Under the pieces are notes generated by a model that was not told the origin of the DNA, made no database searches, and worked only from the letters and a program-made list of their open reading frames with translations. The translations under genes and the position numbers were made by a program. Shown in pieces: positions 1 to 9,146 of a stretch of DNA of 64,000 nucleotides (within the stretch, counting starts at the first letter, position 1; every line of letters begins with the position of its first letter). This DNA comes from Lysobacterales bacterium (GTDB taxonomy: Bacteria; Pseudomonadota; Gammaproteobacteria; Xanthomonadales; SZUA-38), in contig JASJDM010000020.1 of assembly GCA_030065125.1 (NCBI GenBank), positions 92,415 to 156,414 on the forward strand, written 5' to 3'.

Positions 1-2142
1 GCGTCCCCGGCCCGTCTCGGCTGACCTGGGGGCCGACTTTCCACCTGCCGGCTCTTTGGCAGCATTGCCCCTGGTGCCATCAGCCTGCTTCTGTTCGGGC
101 TTGGCCTGATTCTGGGCGGTCTGGTTGTTGCCTTCACCAGCTGCATTCTTCTGGCGCTTGCGGCCGCCGCGACGCCCGCGGCGGCGGCGCTTGGGGCCGC
201 TCTTGGCGGTCTGGCCGTCACCGGCTGACGCATCCCTGGGCCCTTTGCCGCCGCCCTGGCCCGCATCGGCGGACTGGTCGGGTTTCCCCTTGCCGGTGGT
301 TTTCTTGGTGGACCGGCGCTGGGAGGGATGCTTGGAGCGGCTCTTGCGCTGGGCGCCGGCGTCCTTGCGTGGCCCCTTGCTTTGGGTTTTCTTGCGCTGG
401 GGCTTTCTCCGGGGCTTGCGCGCGGGTTCCGGCTCAGGTTCCTCGTCGGTGCTGAACAGGCCCTTGAACCAGGCCAGCAATCCGCCGGTGCCGTTGCTTT
501 TTTCGGCAGGGGCGGCAGCGGTGGGCACCGGAGCCGGCGCCACGGGAGTCACGCCACTCACGGCCGGTTCCTCGCTGGACTTGAGGCCGTCCGCGGTGTT
601 GGACGCCACCACCTCGGTTTCGGGGGCGTCCACCATTTCGTAACTGGCGTCACCGTCCAGGCGCAGGTCCTGTCGGCGAATCCGGCGAATCTCGAAGTTC
701 GGTGTTTCCACGTGGGGTGAGTTAATCACCATGACCGGCACCCGGTGGCGCTGCTCGATCTGGGAAACGGAGTGACGCTTTTCGTTCAGCAGGAAGTTGC
801 CCACATCGTTGGGCACCACGGCAATCACCTCGCCGGTAAAGTCCTTCATGGCTTCTTCTTCCACCAGTCGCAGCACCGACAGTGCCAGCGACTCGATACT
901 GCGGATGAAGCCGTGCCCGTGGCAGCGTGGACAGACGTTCTGGCTGGATTCGTCCAGGGACGGGCGCAGCCGCTGACGGGACATCTCCAGCAGGCCAAAA
1001 CGCGAAATCCGCCCAATCTGGGTGCGGGCGCGGTCCAGTCGCAGGGCCTGGCGCAGGCGGTCTTCCACCTTGCGCTGATTGCGGTTGTCCATCATATCGA
1101 TGAAGTCGATCACCACCAGGCCGCCCAGGTCACGGATCCTCAGCTGCCGGGCAATTTCGTCAGCCGCCTCAAGGTTTGTGTTGAGGGCGGTTTCCTCGAT
1201 GTCGCTGCCCTTGGTAGCCCGGGCCGAGTTGATGTCGATGGACAGCATTGCTTCTGTCTGATCGACCACGATAGACCCGCCGGAGGCCAGGTTGACATCC
1301 CGTGCAAAGGCAGACTCGATCTGGCTTTCGATCTGGTAGCGGGAGAACAGCGGCGTGGCGTTGTCGTAGTACTTGAGCTTGCGCAGGTTATGGGGCATGA
1401 CCTGCTGCATGAACTCCTTGGCGTCTTCGAAAACCGGCTCGCTGTCGATGAGAATTTCACCAATTTCCGCCCGCAGGTAATCCCGCAGGGCGCGAATGAT
1501 CAGTTTGCCCTCCTGGTAGATCAGGAACGGGGCCTTGCGTTCCGAGGCGGCAGTCTGAATGGCGTCCCACAGATGCTGCAGGTAGTCGAAGTCCCATTTC
1601 AGCTCTTCAGCCTCGCGCCCGACGCCGGCGGTGCGGACAATGAGTCCCATGTCCCGCGGAACGTCAAGCTGTCGCAGGGCATCCTTCAGCGCCTGGCGTT
1701 CTTCACCCTCGATGCGGCGGGAAACGCCACCCGCCCGGGGGTTGTTCGGCATCAGCACCAGGTAACGGCCGGCCAGGCTGATAAAGGTGGTCAGGGCCGC
1801 ACCCTTGTTGCCGCGCTCCTCCTTTTCCACCTGGACCACAACTTCCTGGCCCTCGCGTACCGCATCCTTGATGCTGACCTTGCCATCGCTGTCACTGGCG
1901 GAATTGCCGAAGTATTCGGATGAAATTTCCTTCAGCGGCAGAAAACCGTGCCGATCGGAGCCGTAGTCGACAAAACAGGCCTCCAGGCTGGGTTCGACGC
2001 GGGTGATGCGTCCCTTATAGATATTGGCCTTACGCTGTTCTCTAGCGGGGACTTCGATATCGAGGTCGTAGAGGGTCTGACCATCGACGATCGCCACGCG
2101 CAGCTCTTCCGGCTGCGTGGCGTTAATGAGCATTCTTTTCAT
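1..2142 (-). CDS. rne: Ribonuclease E, C-terminus beyond left edge
   Basis: RNase E is the essential endonuclease of mRNA decay and rRNA/tRNA processing and the scaffold of the degradosome at the inner membrane. The first 714 residues are visible; the rest lies beyond the left edge. The protein opens with [17 protein letters not shown], followed by an S1-type RNA-binding region. The catalytic core carries [14 protein letters not shown] and [10 protein letters not shown] (the regions of the E. coli metal-binding Asp303 and Asp346). The zinc-link CPRCHGHG supplies the two cysteines that join dimers. After about residue 510 the sequence turns low-complexity, then Arg/Lys-rich ([12 protein letters not shown]), as in RNA-binding tails of the family. 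The ATG was chosen because it gives the typical family N-terminus. It is divergent from rluC, as in E. coli. Confidence 0.97.
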   Translation of the reverse strand, partial: MKRMLINATQPEELRVAIVDGQTLYDLDIEVPAREQRKANIYKGRITRVEPSLEACFVDYGSDRHGFLPLKEISSEYFGNSASDSDGKVSIKDAVREGQEVVVQVEKEERGNKGAALTTFISLAGRYLVLMPNNPRAGGVSRRIEGEERQALKDALRQLDVPRDMGLIVRTAGVGREAEELKWDFDYLQHLWDAIQTAASERKAPFLIYQEGKLIIRALRDYLRAEIGEILIDSEPVFEDAKEFMQQVMPHNLRKLKYYDNATPLFSRYQIESQIESAFARDVNLASGGSIVVDQTEAMLSIDINSARATKGSDIEETALNTNLEAADEIARQLRIRDLGGLVVIDFIDMMDNRNQRKVEDRLRQALRLDRARTQIGRISRFGLLEMSRQRLRPSLDESSQNVCPRCHGHGFIRSIESLALSVLRLVEEEAMKDFTGEVIAVVPNDVGNFLLNEKRHSVSQIEQRHRVPVMVINSPHVETPNFEIRRIRRQDLRLDGDASYEMVDAPETEVVASNTADGLKSSEEPAVSGVTPVAPAPVPTAAAPAEKSNGTGGLLAWFKGLFSTDEEPEPEPARKPRRKPQRKKTQSKGPRKDAGAQRKSRSKHPSQRRSTKKTTGKGKPDQSADAGQGGGKGPRDASAGDGQTAKSGPKRRRRGRRGGRKRQKNAAGEGNNQTAQNQAKPEQKQADGTRGNAAKEPAGGKSAPRSAETGRGR

Positions 2143-2476
2143 CTAATTGTTCCTGCGGCGCGCTCATACCGAGCGATCCATCGTCTCGACGGAGTCGCGG
2201 GGAGGAGGTCTGGATTCCAGCACCCCCGGGCCGGATGGCTCTGCGGGAGCGCGCGCAATTCGTTTTTTTTCAACCTGCGGACCGTGTCCTGGGGACAGAC
2301 AGCCCGCTCCCGAATCCGCGGAGTCACCGCGGTGGCGCCAGCTTGTTGTTTGCGGAATACCGCTATGGTGATACGCTCACTCCGAGCGCCAAGTGTCGCC
2401 ATGACGGCCAGCCATTCAGCGGCGCGTCAGCCGCCTAATATAACAACCTTACGTGGGTCCAGCAATCAAATCCGCC
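2143..2476. promoter_or_regulatory. rne/rluC divergent intergenic region and long rne leader
   Basis: This 334-bp gap separates the divergent rne and rluC genes and has no convincing gene. It must hold both promoters. It contains short self-complementary elements (TGTCC-tg-GGACA near 2286-2299, and CCGCGG repeated around AGTCA near 2319-2335) that could fold in the transcript. In E. coli the rne mRNA has a leader of about 360 nt through which RNase E autoregulates. The similar length here suggests the same arrangement, but that is inference. No clear -35/-10 pair was identified by eye. Confidence 0.5.
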
Positions 2477-3391
2477 GTGTCAGAATCCCAATCGGTACAA
2501 CAACTTACCGTGTCCGACCAGGATCATGGCCAGCGCCTGGACAACTTTCTTCGAAAGAAGCTCAAAGGTGTGCCCAAATCCCTGGTCTATCGGCTGATCC
2601 GCAAGGGCCAGGTTCGGGTCAACGGCGGCCGTCGCAAAGCCGATTCGCGGCTGGCCTCGGGGGACCTGGTACGGGTTCCGCCGGTCAGGACCGCCAGTCG
2701 CGAGGTGTCGGTTCCCGAGGCGGTCCAGCGCCAGTTGGAAGACCGCGTGGTGTTTCAGAACGATCGCCTGCTGATCCTGGACAAGCCCAGCGGCCTGGCG
2801 GTGCATGCCGGCAGTGGCTTGAGCTGGGGGGTAATCGATGCCCTGCGCGAATCCCGTCGCGGTGAGTACCTGGAACTGGTGCACCGGCTGGATCGTGAAA
2901 CCAGCGGCTGTCTGATGTTGGCCCGCAATGTTGAGGCACTGCGCGAGGCCCAGGGCTGGCTGAAGCAGGACCAGGTCATCAAGCGCTACCTGTGCCTGCT
3001 GGAAGGCCGTCTGGGTGATGAACGGACCCGGGTGGAGCAGCCCCTGAGCCGGATTCGGGGGCCAGGCGGGCAGTCCCGGAGCGTGGTTGATCCGGACGGC
3101 AAGTACGCGCTGACCCAATTCAAAGTGCTGGAACGGGGAAAACACCACAGTTTTGCCGAGGCGCGAATCCACACCGGGCGCACCCACCAGATCCGTGCCC
3201 ATGCGGCTTTCCTGGGCCACCCGGTGGCGGGTGACGATCTTTACGGCAGTCGTTCCGCCAGTCAGGCCTTCAAGAAGATCGGCCTGACCCGTCTGTTCCT
3301 GCACTGCACCTCCCTGGAACTCCCCGACGGCACCATCGCCTCGGCCCCGCTGCCGGGTGAACTGACCCGGGTACTGGACAGGCTGGGGTGA
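2477..3391 (+). CDS. rluC: Ribosomal large subunit pseudouridine synthase C
   Basis: RluC converts three uridines of 23S rRNA to pseudouridine. The N-terminal S4-like RNA-binding domain is visible (GQRLDNFLRKKLKGVPKSLV, then GQVRVNGGR). The RluA-family catalytic motif HRLDRETSG contains the nucleophilic Asp, and GRTHQIRAH is the conserved late motif. At about 304 residues it has the normal family length. I chose the GTG at 2477 because it puts 17 residues before GQRLDN, close to E. coli RluC. An in-frame GTG at 2453 would add 8 residues. Neither has a strong ribosome binding site. Confidence 0.95.
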   Translation: MSESQSVQQLTVSDQDHGQRLDNFLRKKLKGVPKSLVYRLIRKGQVRVNGGRRKADSRLASGDLVRVPPVRTASREVSVPEAVQRQLEDRVVFQNDRLLILDKPSGLAVHAGSGLSWGVIDALRESRRGEYLELVHRLDRETSGCLMLARNVEALREAQGWLKQDQVIKRYLCLLEGRLGDERTRVEQPLSRIRGPGGQSRSVVDPDGKYALTQFKVLERGKHHSFAEARIHTGRTHQIRAHAAFLGHPVAGDDLYGSRSASQAFKKIGLTRLFLHCTSLELPDGTIASAPLPGELTRVLDRLG

Positions 3392-3408
3392 GGCCCTGAC
3401 GGGCAGGC

Positions 3409-3443
3409 GGCGGATGGCACATTCCTGTGCCAGGTGTCTCCGC
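3409..3443. terminator. Hairpin between convergent rluC and CPBP-like gene
   Basis: GGCACA (3416-3421) and TGTGCC (3426-3431) pair around a TTCC loop, with outer GCGGA/TCCGC pairing. It sits between two convergent stop codons. There is no U-run, so it is a terminator-like structure rather than a canonical intrinsic terminator. Confidence 0.4.
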
Positions 3444-3482
3444 CCAAAGGCTCCGGTCGCCCACCCCCGATTTTGGGTTCCT

Positions 3483-4934
3483 TCAATGAAATAGCCTGGA
3501 CCCAACCGCTCCCGAGTGAATCACCCAAGAGGGGGCCATGGTCAGGTATATGGCGCCCAGGGTGGCGTGGCTGAAGGCCAGTGGAAGAAGGGCCCGGAAC
3601 TTCAGGAAATGAGCGACCAGCAGACCGCCCAGCAGCAGGGTGCCCAGCATCAGCTCGAAGTTGGGGTAGTGGGCCAGTCCAAACAGGATCGCCGCCAGCC
3701 CGGCGCCCAGGACTCGCCAGGAGCCGGTCAGCTGCAGGCACAGGCGCAGGAGGACCAGGCAGAGCACCAGTTGCTGAAAGCCGGCCCAGACCAGGTAGCC
3801 GACCCATCGAAGCGGCAATTCTTCCGGCGGTCCGTCCATAAAAACCGCTGGAACTGCCAGGACGATGGTGATGGATAAGGCCAGGTTCCAGGCCGGGCGT
3901 GAGCCGACCAGCTCGGGACGATCCTCCAGTACCGATTCCAGCACCAGCCAGATTAATGCTGCTGCCAGCAGCACGCCGGCCAGTCCCCAGGGCAGGGGGG
4001 CGCCGAGGTGTGTCAGCAACAAGCTGACCAGTCCAGTAACTCCCACCAGCTTCAGCCCGGCCTGCACGGGGCCGTTCAGCGACACTGCAAGCAGCAGCAT
4101 GACGCTGGCGGCCACCAGTATGGTCCAGGACCAGGATGAGGCCGGAGCGCGCGCCACGGACTGATCCAGGACCAGGGCAGCGGCGGGGCGCGCGGCCTCC
4201 AGCTGGTCCACGGCTGCCAGTACCCGGGCGGTGGTCGGCCAGGGAATATCCAGGGTGACCAGTGCGTTGCGCGGCAGATCTGCGGTGAGTTTCGAAGCCG
4301 ACCGGATGCGTAATTCGGGACGTTCGGGCAGCGGAGGTCCGCTGGGCTCCAGGCGTATCCAGTCCAGCTCCATGCCGGCAACGCCCTGGGCGACCGGGTG
4401 CACTCGGATGGAGGCGACGGTGCCGGAGAGGCCACCCCAGACGGCCTGGCCGTCTGTCTTCGGGTCGCTGGTCCACCGGACAGCCGACAGGTCAGTTTTC
4501 AGAACCTGCCATCCAGGCCGCACGGGCAGGGGTTCGGACTGGTAGATGGTGCCGCCGTGGTCTTCCCGGAAATAGATGATGGCCTGGGTGGGAGTCCTGC
4601 TGTCCAGACGGATGCGCATCCACCAGCGTGAAAACAGAGTGGCATCAATGCGATCGCCATTGAGATTGAGTGACAGGTAGCCGCTGCCGCTGGCGGCAGG
4701 GACCTTCAGGGTGCCGCCATGGATCCGGCTGTCGTCAAAACCAACCGGTTGGGAGCCGACCAGGTCCTCGGTCTGCTCGAATTCCCAGCGAAATCCCTGG
4801 GCATTCTGCTGCGATGTGTGCCGGGCTTCCTGCTGCAGCCAGCTGGACAGGGCGTTCAGGCTGAGACTGTAAAACAGCAGAACTGCCAGACCAGCCAGGG
4901 CCAGGGTGATGCCCCACTGGAGCAGCCGGTTCAA
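3483..4934 (-). CDS. Membrane protein with C-terminal CPBP-like (CAAX-protease-related) domain
   Basis: This 483-residue protein has one N-terminal membrane segment (about residues 8-30). A soluble, probably periplasmic beta-rich region (about 40-215) resembles carbohydrate-binding-like folds. Then come a second soluble piece and about eight C-terminal membrane helices. The last helices look like the CPBP/Abi fold: ILFGLAHYPNF fits the second His motif and AFSHATLGAIYL the third. The first motif, normally EExxxR with two metal-linked Glu, reads FQQLVLC, so the enzyme is probably inactive or diverged. Translation likely starts at TTG 4934, two bases after the phhB stop, implying coupling. The substrate is unknown. 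Confidence 0.7.
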   Translation of the reverse strand: MNRLLQWGITLALAGLAVLLFYSLSLNALSSWLQQEARHTSQQNAQGFRWEFEQTEDLVGSQPVGFDDSRIHGGTLKVPAASGSGYLSLNLNGDRIDATLFSRWWMRIRLDSRTPTQAIIYFREDHGGTIYQSEPLPVRPGWQVLKTDLSAVRWTSDPKTDGQAVWGGLSGTVASIRVHPVAQGVAGMELDWIRLEPSGPPLPERPELRIRSASKLTADLPRNALVTLDIPWPTTARVLAAVDQLEAARPAAALVLDQSVARAPASSWSWTILVAASVMLLLAVSLNGPVQAGLKLVGVTGLVSLLLTHLGAPLPWGLAGVLLAAALIWLVLESVLEDRPELVGSRPAWNLALSITIVLAVPAVFMDGPPEELPLRWVGYLVWAGFQQLVLCLVLLRLCLQLTGSWRVLGAGLAAILFGLAHYPNFELMLGTLLLGGLLVAHFLKFRALLPLAFSHATLGAIYLTMAPSWVIHSGAVGSRLFH

Positions 4935-4936
4935 GA

Positions 4937-5266
4937 TCAGGCCGAGATCAGCCGGTCAATCTTTGCGGCGCATATGAAGTCATTTTCTGACAGGCCGCCG
5001 ATGGCATGGGTCGTGAAGGTCAATCGGCAATGGTGATAGCCGGCGTCGAAATCCGGATGGTGGTCTTCCTGGTGTGCGATCCAGGCCATGGCGTTGATGA
5101 AAGCCATGGTCTCGTGGAAGTTGTCGAAGCGAAATTCTCGCACGATCCGAATGCCCTCCAGCTTCCACTGGGGAATCTGTGGCAGCAGGAGTTCGATCTG
5201 GTCCTGTCGCAAAGGCTCGGTGCCCCCTTCGCAGGGTGTGCAGGTTTTCCTGGTTAGGTCAGACAT
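4937..5266 (-). CDS. phhB: Pterin-4-alpha-carbinolamine dehydratase
   Basis: The enzyme dehydrates 4a-hydroxytetrahydrobiopterin, recycling the cofactor of aromatic amino acid hydroxylases; a related role is as a molybdopterin-cofactor accessory protein. The 109-residue protein is of family size. It shows the active-site HHPD motif preceded by HQED, and TTHAIGGLSENDFICAAKID near the C-terminus. The start is ATG 5266. It is the first gene of a two-gene minus-strand unit with the CPBP-like gene 2 bp downstream. No phenylalanine hydroxylase gene is in the window. Confidence 0.93.
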   Translation of the reverse strand: MSDLTRKTCTPCEGGTEPLRQDQIELLLPQIPQWKLEGIRIVREFRFDNFHETMAFINAMAWIAHQEDHHPDFDAGYHHCRLTFTTHAIGGLSENDFICAAKIDRLISA

Positions 5267-5364
5267 GATGGCTGTAAGGGTCCTTGTCGGGTTGATGAGA
5301 CATGGCGCGATGATGAATCCGGAATGGTACAGTCATTGTGTTGCCCGGAGCGAGTCGATTACAC

Positions 5365-6408
5365 ATGGAAAACCTCACACTGCGCCCCCGACCCGTGGAT
5401 CCAGGGGCGCGCCTGGAACAGGTTGAGATTGAATCCCGGGCGCTCAACAGCAACCCCTGGGGTGATCCGACCCGTCGCCGGCTGTGGGTCTATCTGCCGC
5501 CGGGCTATCACAAGAGTGATCAGCGCTATCCGGTGCTCTGGTACCTGGCGGCATTCACCAACAGCGGCGCCGCTGCGGGCAACTGGCGGGGATTTTCCGA
5601 CAACCTGTTTCAGCGGGTGGAGCGGCTGATCCTGGCGGAAAAAATGGGGCCGGTGATCGTGGCAGCGCCTGACTGTTTCACCACCCTGGGGGGCAACCAG
5701 TACATCAATTCGCCCGGCACAGGCGCTTACGCCGATTACCTGCAGGAGGAACTGGTGCCGTGGGTCGACCAGCACTACCGGACCGTGGCGGACCGTAATC
5801 ACCGCGGTGTCTTCGGCAAATCCTCCGGCGGGTTCGGTGCGCTGAACCTGGTCATGGACCGCCCGGATCTGTGGGGCGCCCTGGCCAGCCAGTCCGGCGA
5901 CGCGGCCTTTGAATGGGTCTACCGCAATGATTTTCCCAAGGTGGCAGCTACCCTGGATCGGTACAAGGGGGACGTGGCGGCATTCATCCGCTATTTCTGG
6001 CGGGCCAAGACCCCGGGCGGGTCCGACTTTCTGACCCTGATGCACCTCTGCCTGGCGGCCACCTATGACCCGGATCCGAATGACCCCTGCAGCATCAGGC
6101 TGCCGTTTAATCGGCACACCCTGGAAATCGATGAGGAACGGTGGGGTCAATGGATGGCATTTGACCCGGTGGCAAAACTGCCTGGCCGGATAGAGGCCTT
6201 GAAATCCATGCGCGGCATCTATATCGATTGTGGAAGTCGTGATCAGTATCACATACATTACGGAAGCCGCCGGCTGAGCCGTCTGATGGCGCAGCACGAG
6301 GTGGAGCACCAGTACCTGGAGTTTGACGGAACGCACTCCAATATCGACCACCGGTTCGACCAATCCCTGCCGTTCCTTTACCAGGCCCTAAGCCTGAAAG
6401 CTGATTGA
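5365..6408 (+). CDS. Alpha/beta-hydrolase of the enterochelin-esterase-like family
   Basis: A 347-residue hydrolase without a signal peptide. It carries RRRLWVYLPPGY and RYPVLWYL, typical of the esterase D/Fes-like branch. The nucleophile elbow is GKSSGG (GxSxG, Ser nucleophile), and the late FDGTHSNIDHRF likely supplies the catalytic His. ATG 5365 (MENLTLRPRP) is chosen over an upstream GTG at 5338; a GGAG lies about 13 bases before it. Its stop is one base before nfuA, so the two genes are probably co-transcribed. The substrate cannot be read from sequence. Confidence 0.8.
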   Translation: MENLTLRPRPVDPGARLEQVEIESRALNSNPWGDPTRRRLWVYLPPGYHKSDQRYPVLWYLAAFTNSGAAAGNWRGFSDNLFQRVERLILAEKMGPVIVAAPDCFTTLGGNQYINSPGTGAYADYLQEELVPWVDQHYRTVADRNHRGVFGKSSGGFGALNLVMDRPDLWGALASQSGDAAFEWVYRNDFPKVAATLDRYKGDVAAFIRYFWRAKTPGGSDFLTLMHLCLAATYDPDPNDPCSIRLPFNRHTLEIDEERWGQWMAFDPVAKLPGRIEALKSMRGIYIDCGSRDQYHIHYGSRRLSRLMAQHEVEHQYLEFDGTHSNIDHRFDQSLPFLYQALSLKAD

Positions 6409-6409
6409 C

Positions 6410-6988
6410 ATGATCGAAGTCTACCCAAGCGCCAAACAATATTTCTCCGAGCTGCTTTCACAGCAGGACGCAGATGACCTGGGACTGCGCATGCTGGTAT
6501 CCAATCCCGGAACCCCGGGCGCTGAATGCGAGCTGAGTTTCTGTCTGCCCGAAGACTGTGCCGACAGTGATCTGATCGTGGACCTGGATGCGTTCCAGTT
6601 GCGCATCGACGCGGACAGCGTGCCGTTCCTGGAGGACGCGGAAATCGACTTTGAAGAGAATCGCACCGGCGGCCAGCTGGTGGTGCGGGCACCCAATATC
6701 CGCGGTTCGGAACCCGATGACGACTCGCCCCTGGCGGACCGGGTTCGCTACATACTGGATTCGGAAATCAATCCCTCACTGGCGTCCCACGGCGGCATGG
6801 TATCCCTGGTGTCCATCGAAGAGGGTACCGTGGTGCTGCAGTTCGGCGGAGGCTGCCACGGCTGCGGCATGGTCAACGTCACCCTTAAAGAGGGGGTGGA
6901 GAAGACCCTGAAAGCACGCTTGCCCGAGATCCAGGCGGTTCGCGACGTGACCGATCACAGTACGGGCGAAAACCCCTACTACAGCTGA
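6410..6988 (+). CDS. nfuA: Fe/S biogenesis protein NfuA
   Basis: NfuA is a carrier that receives [4Fe-4S] clusters and delivers them to apo-enzymes, important under oxidative stress and iron limitation. The 192-residue protein has the two expected halves: an N-terminal degenerate A-type carrier domain (about 1-95, its cluster cysteines absent as usual) and a C-terminal Nfu domain with GGGCHGCGMVNVTLKEGVE, whose CxxC binds the cluster. It begins one base after the esterase stop. A GC-rich hairpin follows the stop. Confidence 0.96.
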   Translation: MIEVYPSAKQYFSELLSQQDADDLGLRMLVSNPGTPGAECELSFCLPEDCADSDLIVDLDAFQLRIDADSVPFLEDAEIDFEENRTGGQLVVRAPNIRGSEPDDDSPLADRVRYILDSEINPSLASHGGMVSLVSIEEGTVVLQFGGGCHGCGMVNVTLKEGVEKTLKARLPEIQAVRDVTDHSTGENPYYS

Positions 6989-6990
6989 AG

Positions 6991-7016
6991 ACGACCCGGG
7001 AATGCCGGGCCGTCGT
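6991..7016. terminator. Hairpin between convergent nfuA and cytochrome c4
   Basis: CCCGG-gaatg-CCGGG with flanking ACGA/TCGT complementarity lies between the nfuA stop and the convergent cytochrome stop. It is a plausible shared termination hairpin but lacks a U-run. Confidence 0.4.
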
Positions 7017-7025
7017 ATCCGTGGT

Positions 7026-7652
7026 TTACTTGATCTTCAGGTCGACCAGGCCTTCCTTGGCAGCGTAGAACGCCGCCAGGTCGTGAATGTCCTGATCGCT
7101 GAGGGTGGTGGCGAAGCCAGCCATGACCACGTTATTGCGTTCGCCTGAGCGGTACGCTTTGAGCGAGTGGGCCAGGTAGTCACCGTACTGGCCGGCCAGA
7201 CGCGGATATTGCGGGTCGATTCCGTTCCCGTCAGCGCCGTGACAGGCCTGGCAGACCACGGATTTGGTCTCGCCGGCGGCCACATCCCCTTTCTGGTAGA
7301 GCTCCGCTTCCGGTTCTCCACCTTCCAGGCTGACAAAGTAGGCGGCGATGTCCTCCATGTCGGTTTCGGTCATGCTGCCCGCCTGGGCCACCATGGTGGG
7401 GTGCTGGCGCTCACCGTTCTTGTAGGCTTTCAGAGCCAGCACAATGTATTCGTAATTCTGACCACCAATCTTGGGTACATGGTAGTTCGGGTAGGCGTTG
7501 ACGTAGCCGGGGATACCGTGGCAGCCCGTGCAGGTATAGGCCTTGATGCGGCCCTGTTCGGCATCACCGCCGTCTGCCAGGGATCCGGTGGAAAGGGCCA
7601 GGCCCGACACGAGTAGACCGGCAGCGGCCCAGTTGAGCATGCTTTTGTTCAT
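7026..7652 (-). CDS. Diheme cytochrome c4-type protein
   Basis: A periplasmic electron carrier with two c-type heme sites, CTGCH and CQACH, in two homologous halves of about 90 residues, each with a downstream Met-containing region for the sixth ligand (ERQHPTMVAQ; ERNNVVMAGF). That is the c4 pattern, which usually feeds terminal oxidases or other reductases. An N-terminal signal peptide (MNKSMLNWAAAGLLVSGLAL, cleaved after SLA) leads into the mature protein. I chose ATG 7652 because AAGGA lies directly upstream; a 40-residue upstream extension has no signal-peptide logic. It is a monocistronic gene divergent from the RND operon. Confidence 0.92.
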   Translation of the reverse strand: MNKSMLNWAAAGLLVSGLALSTGSLADGGDAEQGRIKAYTCTGCHGIPGYVNAYPNYHVPKIGGQNYEYIVLALKAYKNGERQHPTMVAQAGSMTETDMEDIAAYFVSLEGGEPEAELYQKGDVAAGETKSVVCQACHGADGNGIDPQYPRLAGQYGDYLAHSLKAYRSGERNNVVMAGFATTLSDQDIHDLAAFYAAKEGLVDLKIK

Positions 7653-7994
7653 CTTGTCCTTGTTAGAGTTCGGCGCAGGGAACGGCCATCGGGGTGTAAG
7701 TATAACGTTGGCCCGGGTTGGGCAAAAGCGTTTCGGGCAATGCTTTTGTACCTGCCGGGTATGGTGGTTCACGCCAGAATTACGCCACTTTCGCCACCTT
7801 GTGGCGCCTTATTTCAGGCCCTGCGTTGCCCCTGTTGCCGCTAAAATGAGCGCGGCCGGGCCGTTGCCAGGGTTGGCAGGAAATATGCATTGCAGTTTCT
7901 GGAACTTTGACCATGACTAATGATCTATATCGCCCAGTAGAGTGCTAGCGTTATAGTTAACTACAACACCAGTATGCCCAAGGAAAAACTCGCC
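7653..7994. promoter_or_regulatory. Divergent promoter region, cytochrome c4 / RND operon
   Basis: The 342-bp gap has no supportable gene. It holds a perfect 10-bp palindrome TAGTTAACTA (7954-7963), about 30 bp before the adaptor start and well placed for an operator. A small hairpin CGCCAC-ctt-GTGGCG lies at 7792-7806. A weak sigma-54-like match (GG 7875-7876, GC 7887-7888, 10-nt spacing) reads toward the RND genes, but its -12 element is poor. No regulator gene is adjacent. Confidence 0.4.
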
Positions 7995-9122
7995 ATGTTT
8001 CATCGAATCATGCAAACGGGTGCGATTCTCGCGTCTGTCCTGGTGATAGCTGCCTGCAACGGACCCGGCGGCAGTGGTGAATCGGGTGACGCGGAAGAAT
8101 CTGACGAGGAGATTGCGGTTCCGGTAGAGGCTCAGCGATCCACCCTGAATACGGTATACGCGTCTTATAAGGGCACCACCACCCTGGAGGCCGAACGGGA
8201 AGCCGACGTGGTGGCCAAAACCAGCGGCATCGTGCTGGATATCCTGGTGGAAGAGGGCGACACCGTGGAAGCGGGGCAGGTAGTCGCCCGGCTGGAGCGG
8301 GACCGCCTGGAGCTGGAATTGGAGCGGGCCAAGGCCACTCTGGACCAGCTGCGGAAAGACTACGATCGGTCCCAGGAGCTGTTCAACAAGAAGCTCATCA
8401 GCTCGGACGCTTACGAGCGGGCACGTTCGGATCTGGACCAGCAGCAGGCGTCGTTCGACATGGCCAGACTGGAGCTGAGCTACACCGAGGTGCGCACCCC
8501 CATCGGTGGCGTGGTGTCGGAGCGCATGGTCAAGGTGGGCAAGCTGGTCAATGTGTACGAGGCACTGTTCCGCGTTCACGATTTTAATCCGCTGCTGGCC
8601 GAAATCTTCGTGCCGGAGCGGGAGCTGTCCGCGCTGCGACCGGGGCAGTCCGCCCTGCTGGAACTGGATGCCCTGGCCCAGGACGAATTCAGCGGCCAGC
8701 TGGCCCGGGTCAGTCCGGTAGTGGACCCGGACACCGGTACCTTCAAGGTCACTATCGAAATCCGCGATCCAGACCCGCGCCTGAAGCCGGGCATGTTCGG
8801 TCGGGTCAATATCGTCTACGACGTCAAGGAAAACGTCGTCACTATTCCCCAGGATGCGCTGATCATCGAAGACCGCGAGCGTTACGTCTACGTGGTTGAA
8901 AACGACCGGGCACGAAGGGTGGACGTGGTGGCGGGATACGTCACTGAAGGTCGCGTGGAAATCCTGCAAGGCCTGGATGAAGGCGAAGAAGTGGTCACCG
9001 CGGGTAAAGGCAGTATCGCCGGTGAGACCCTGCTGGACGTGATCAACCGGGAGGCCCAGGTGGCCGCTGATTCGGAGGTCAGCGTAGCCGGCGCCGCAGC
9101 CCAGTCCAACGCTGTCCCTTAA
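7995..9122 (+). CDS. RND efflux periplasmic adaptor lipoprotein
   Basis: Membrane-fusion protein linking an inner-membrane RND pump to an outer-membrane channel. A lipoprotein signal (ASVLVIAAC) places the N-terminal Cys in the inner membrane. The order is half a lipoyl domain (EADVVAKTSGIVLDILVEEG), an alpha-helical hairpin (about 105-160), the second lipoyl half (RTPIGGVVSERMVKVG), a beta-barrel domain (LKPGMFGRVNIVYD), and a membrane-proximal domain. ATG 7995 is preferred to ATG 7974 because AAGGA precedes it at good spacing. It is the first gene of a three-gene operon; the gap to the first pump is 24 bp. No outer-membrane channel gene is in the window. Confidence 0.92.
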   Translation: MFHRIMQTGAILASVLVIAACNGPGGSGESGDAEESDEEIAVPVEAQRSTLNTVYASYKGTTTLEAEREADVVAKTSGIVLDILVEEGDTVEAGQVVARLERDRLELELERAKATLDQLRKDYDRSQELFNKKLISSDAYERARSDLDQQQASFDMARLELSYTEVRTPIGGVVSERMVKVGKLVNVYEALFRVHDFNPLLAEIFVPERELSALRPGQSALLELDALAQDEFSGQLARVSPVVDPDTGTFKVTIEIRDPDPRLKPGMFGRVNIVYDVKENVVTIPQDALIIEDRERYVYVVENDRARRVDVVAGYVTEGRVEILQGLDEGEEVVTAGKGSIAGETLLDVINREAQVAADSEVSVAGAAAQSNAVP

Positions 9123-9146
9123 CAGCCGCTGCCCCAGGCCGGACAC

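Noticed and set aside
7874..7889. Sigma-54 promoter before the RND adaptor (TGGCAGG-N4-ATGCA)
   Set aside because: Spacing fits, but the -12 element is ATGC rather than TTGC and the -24 is imperfect; kept only as a weak possibility.
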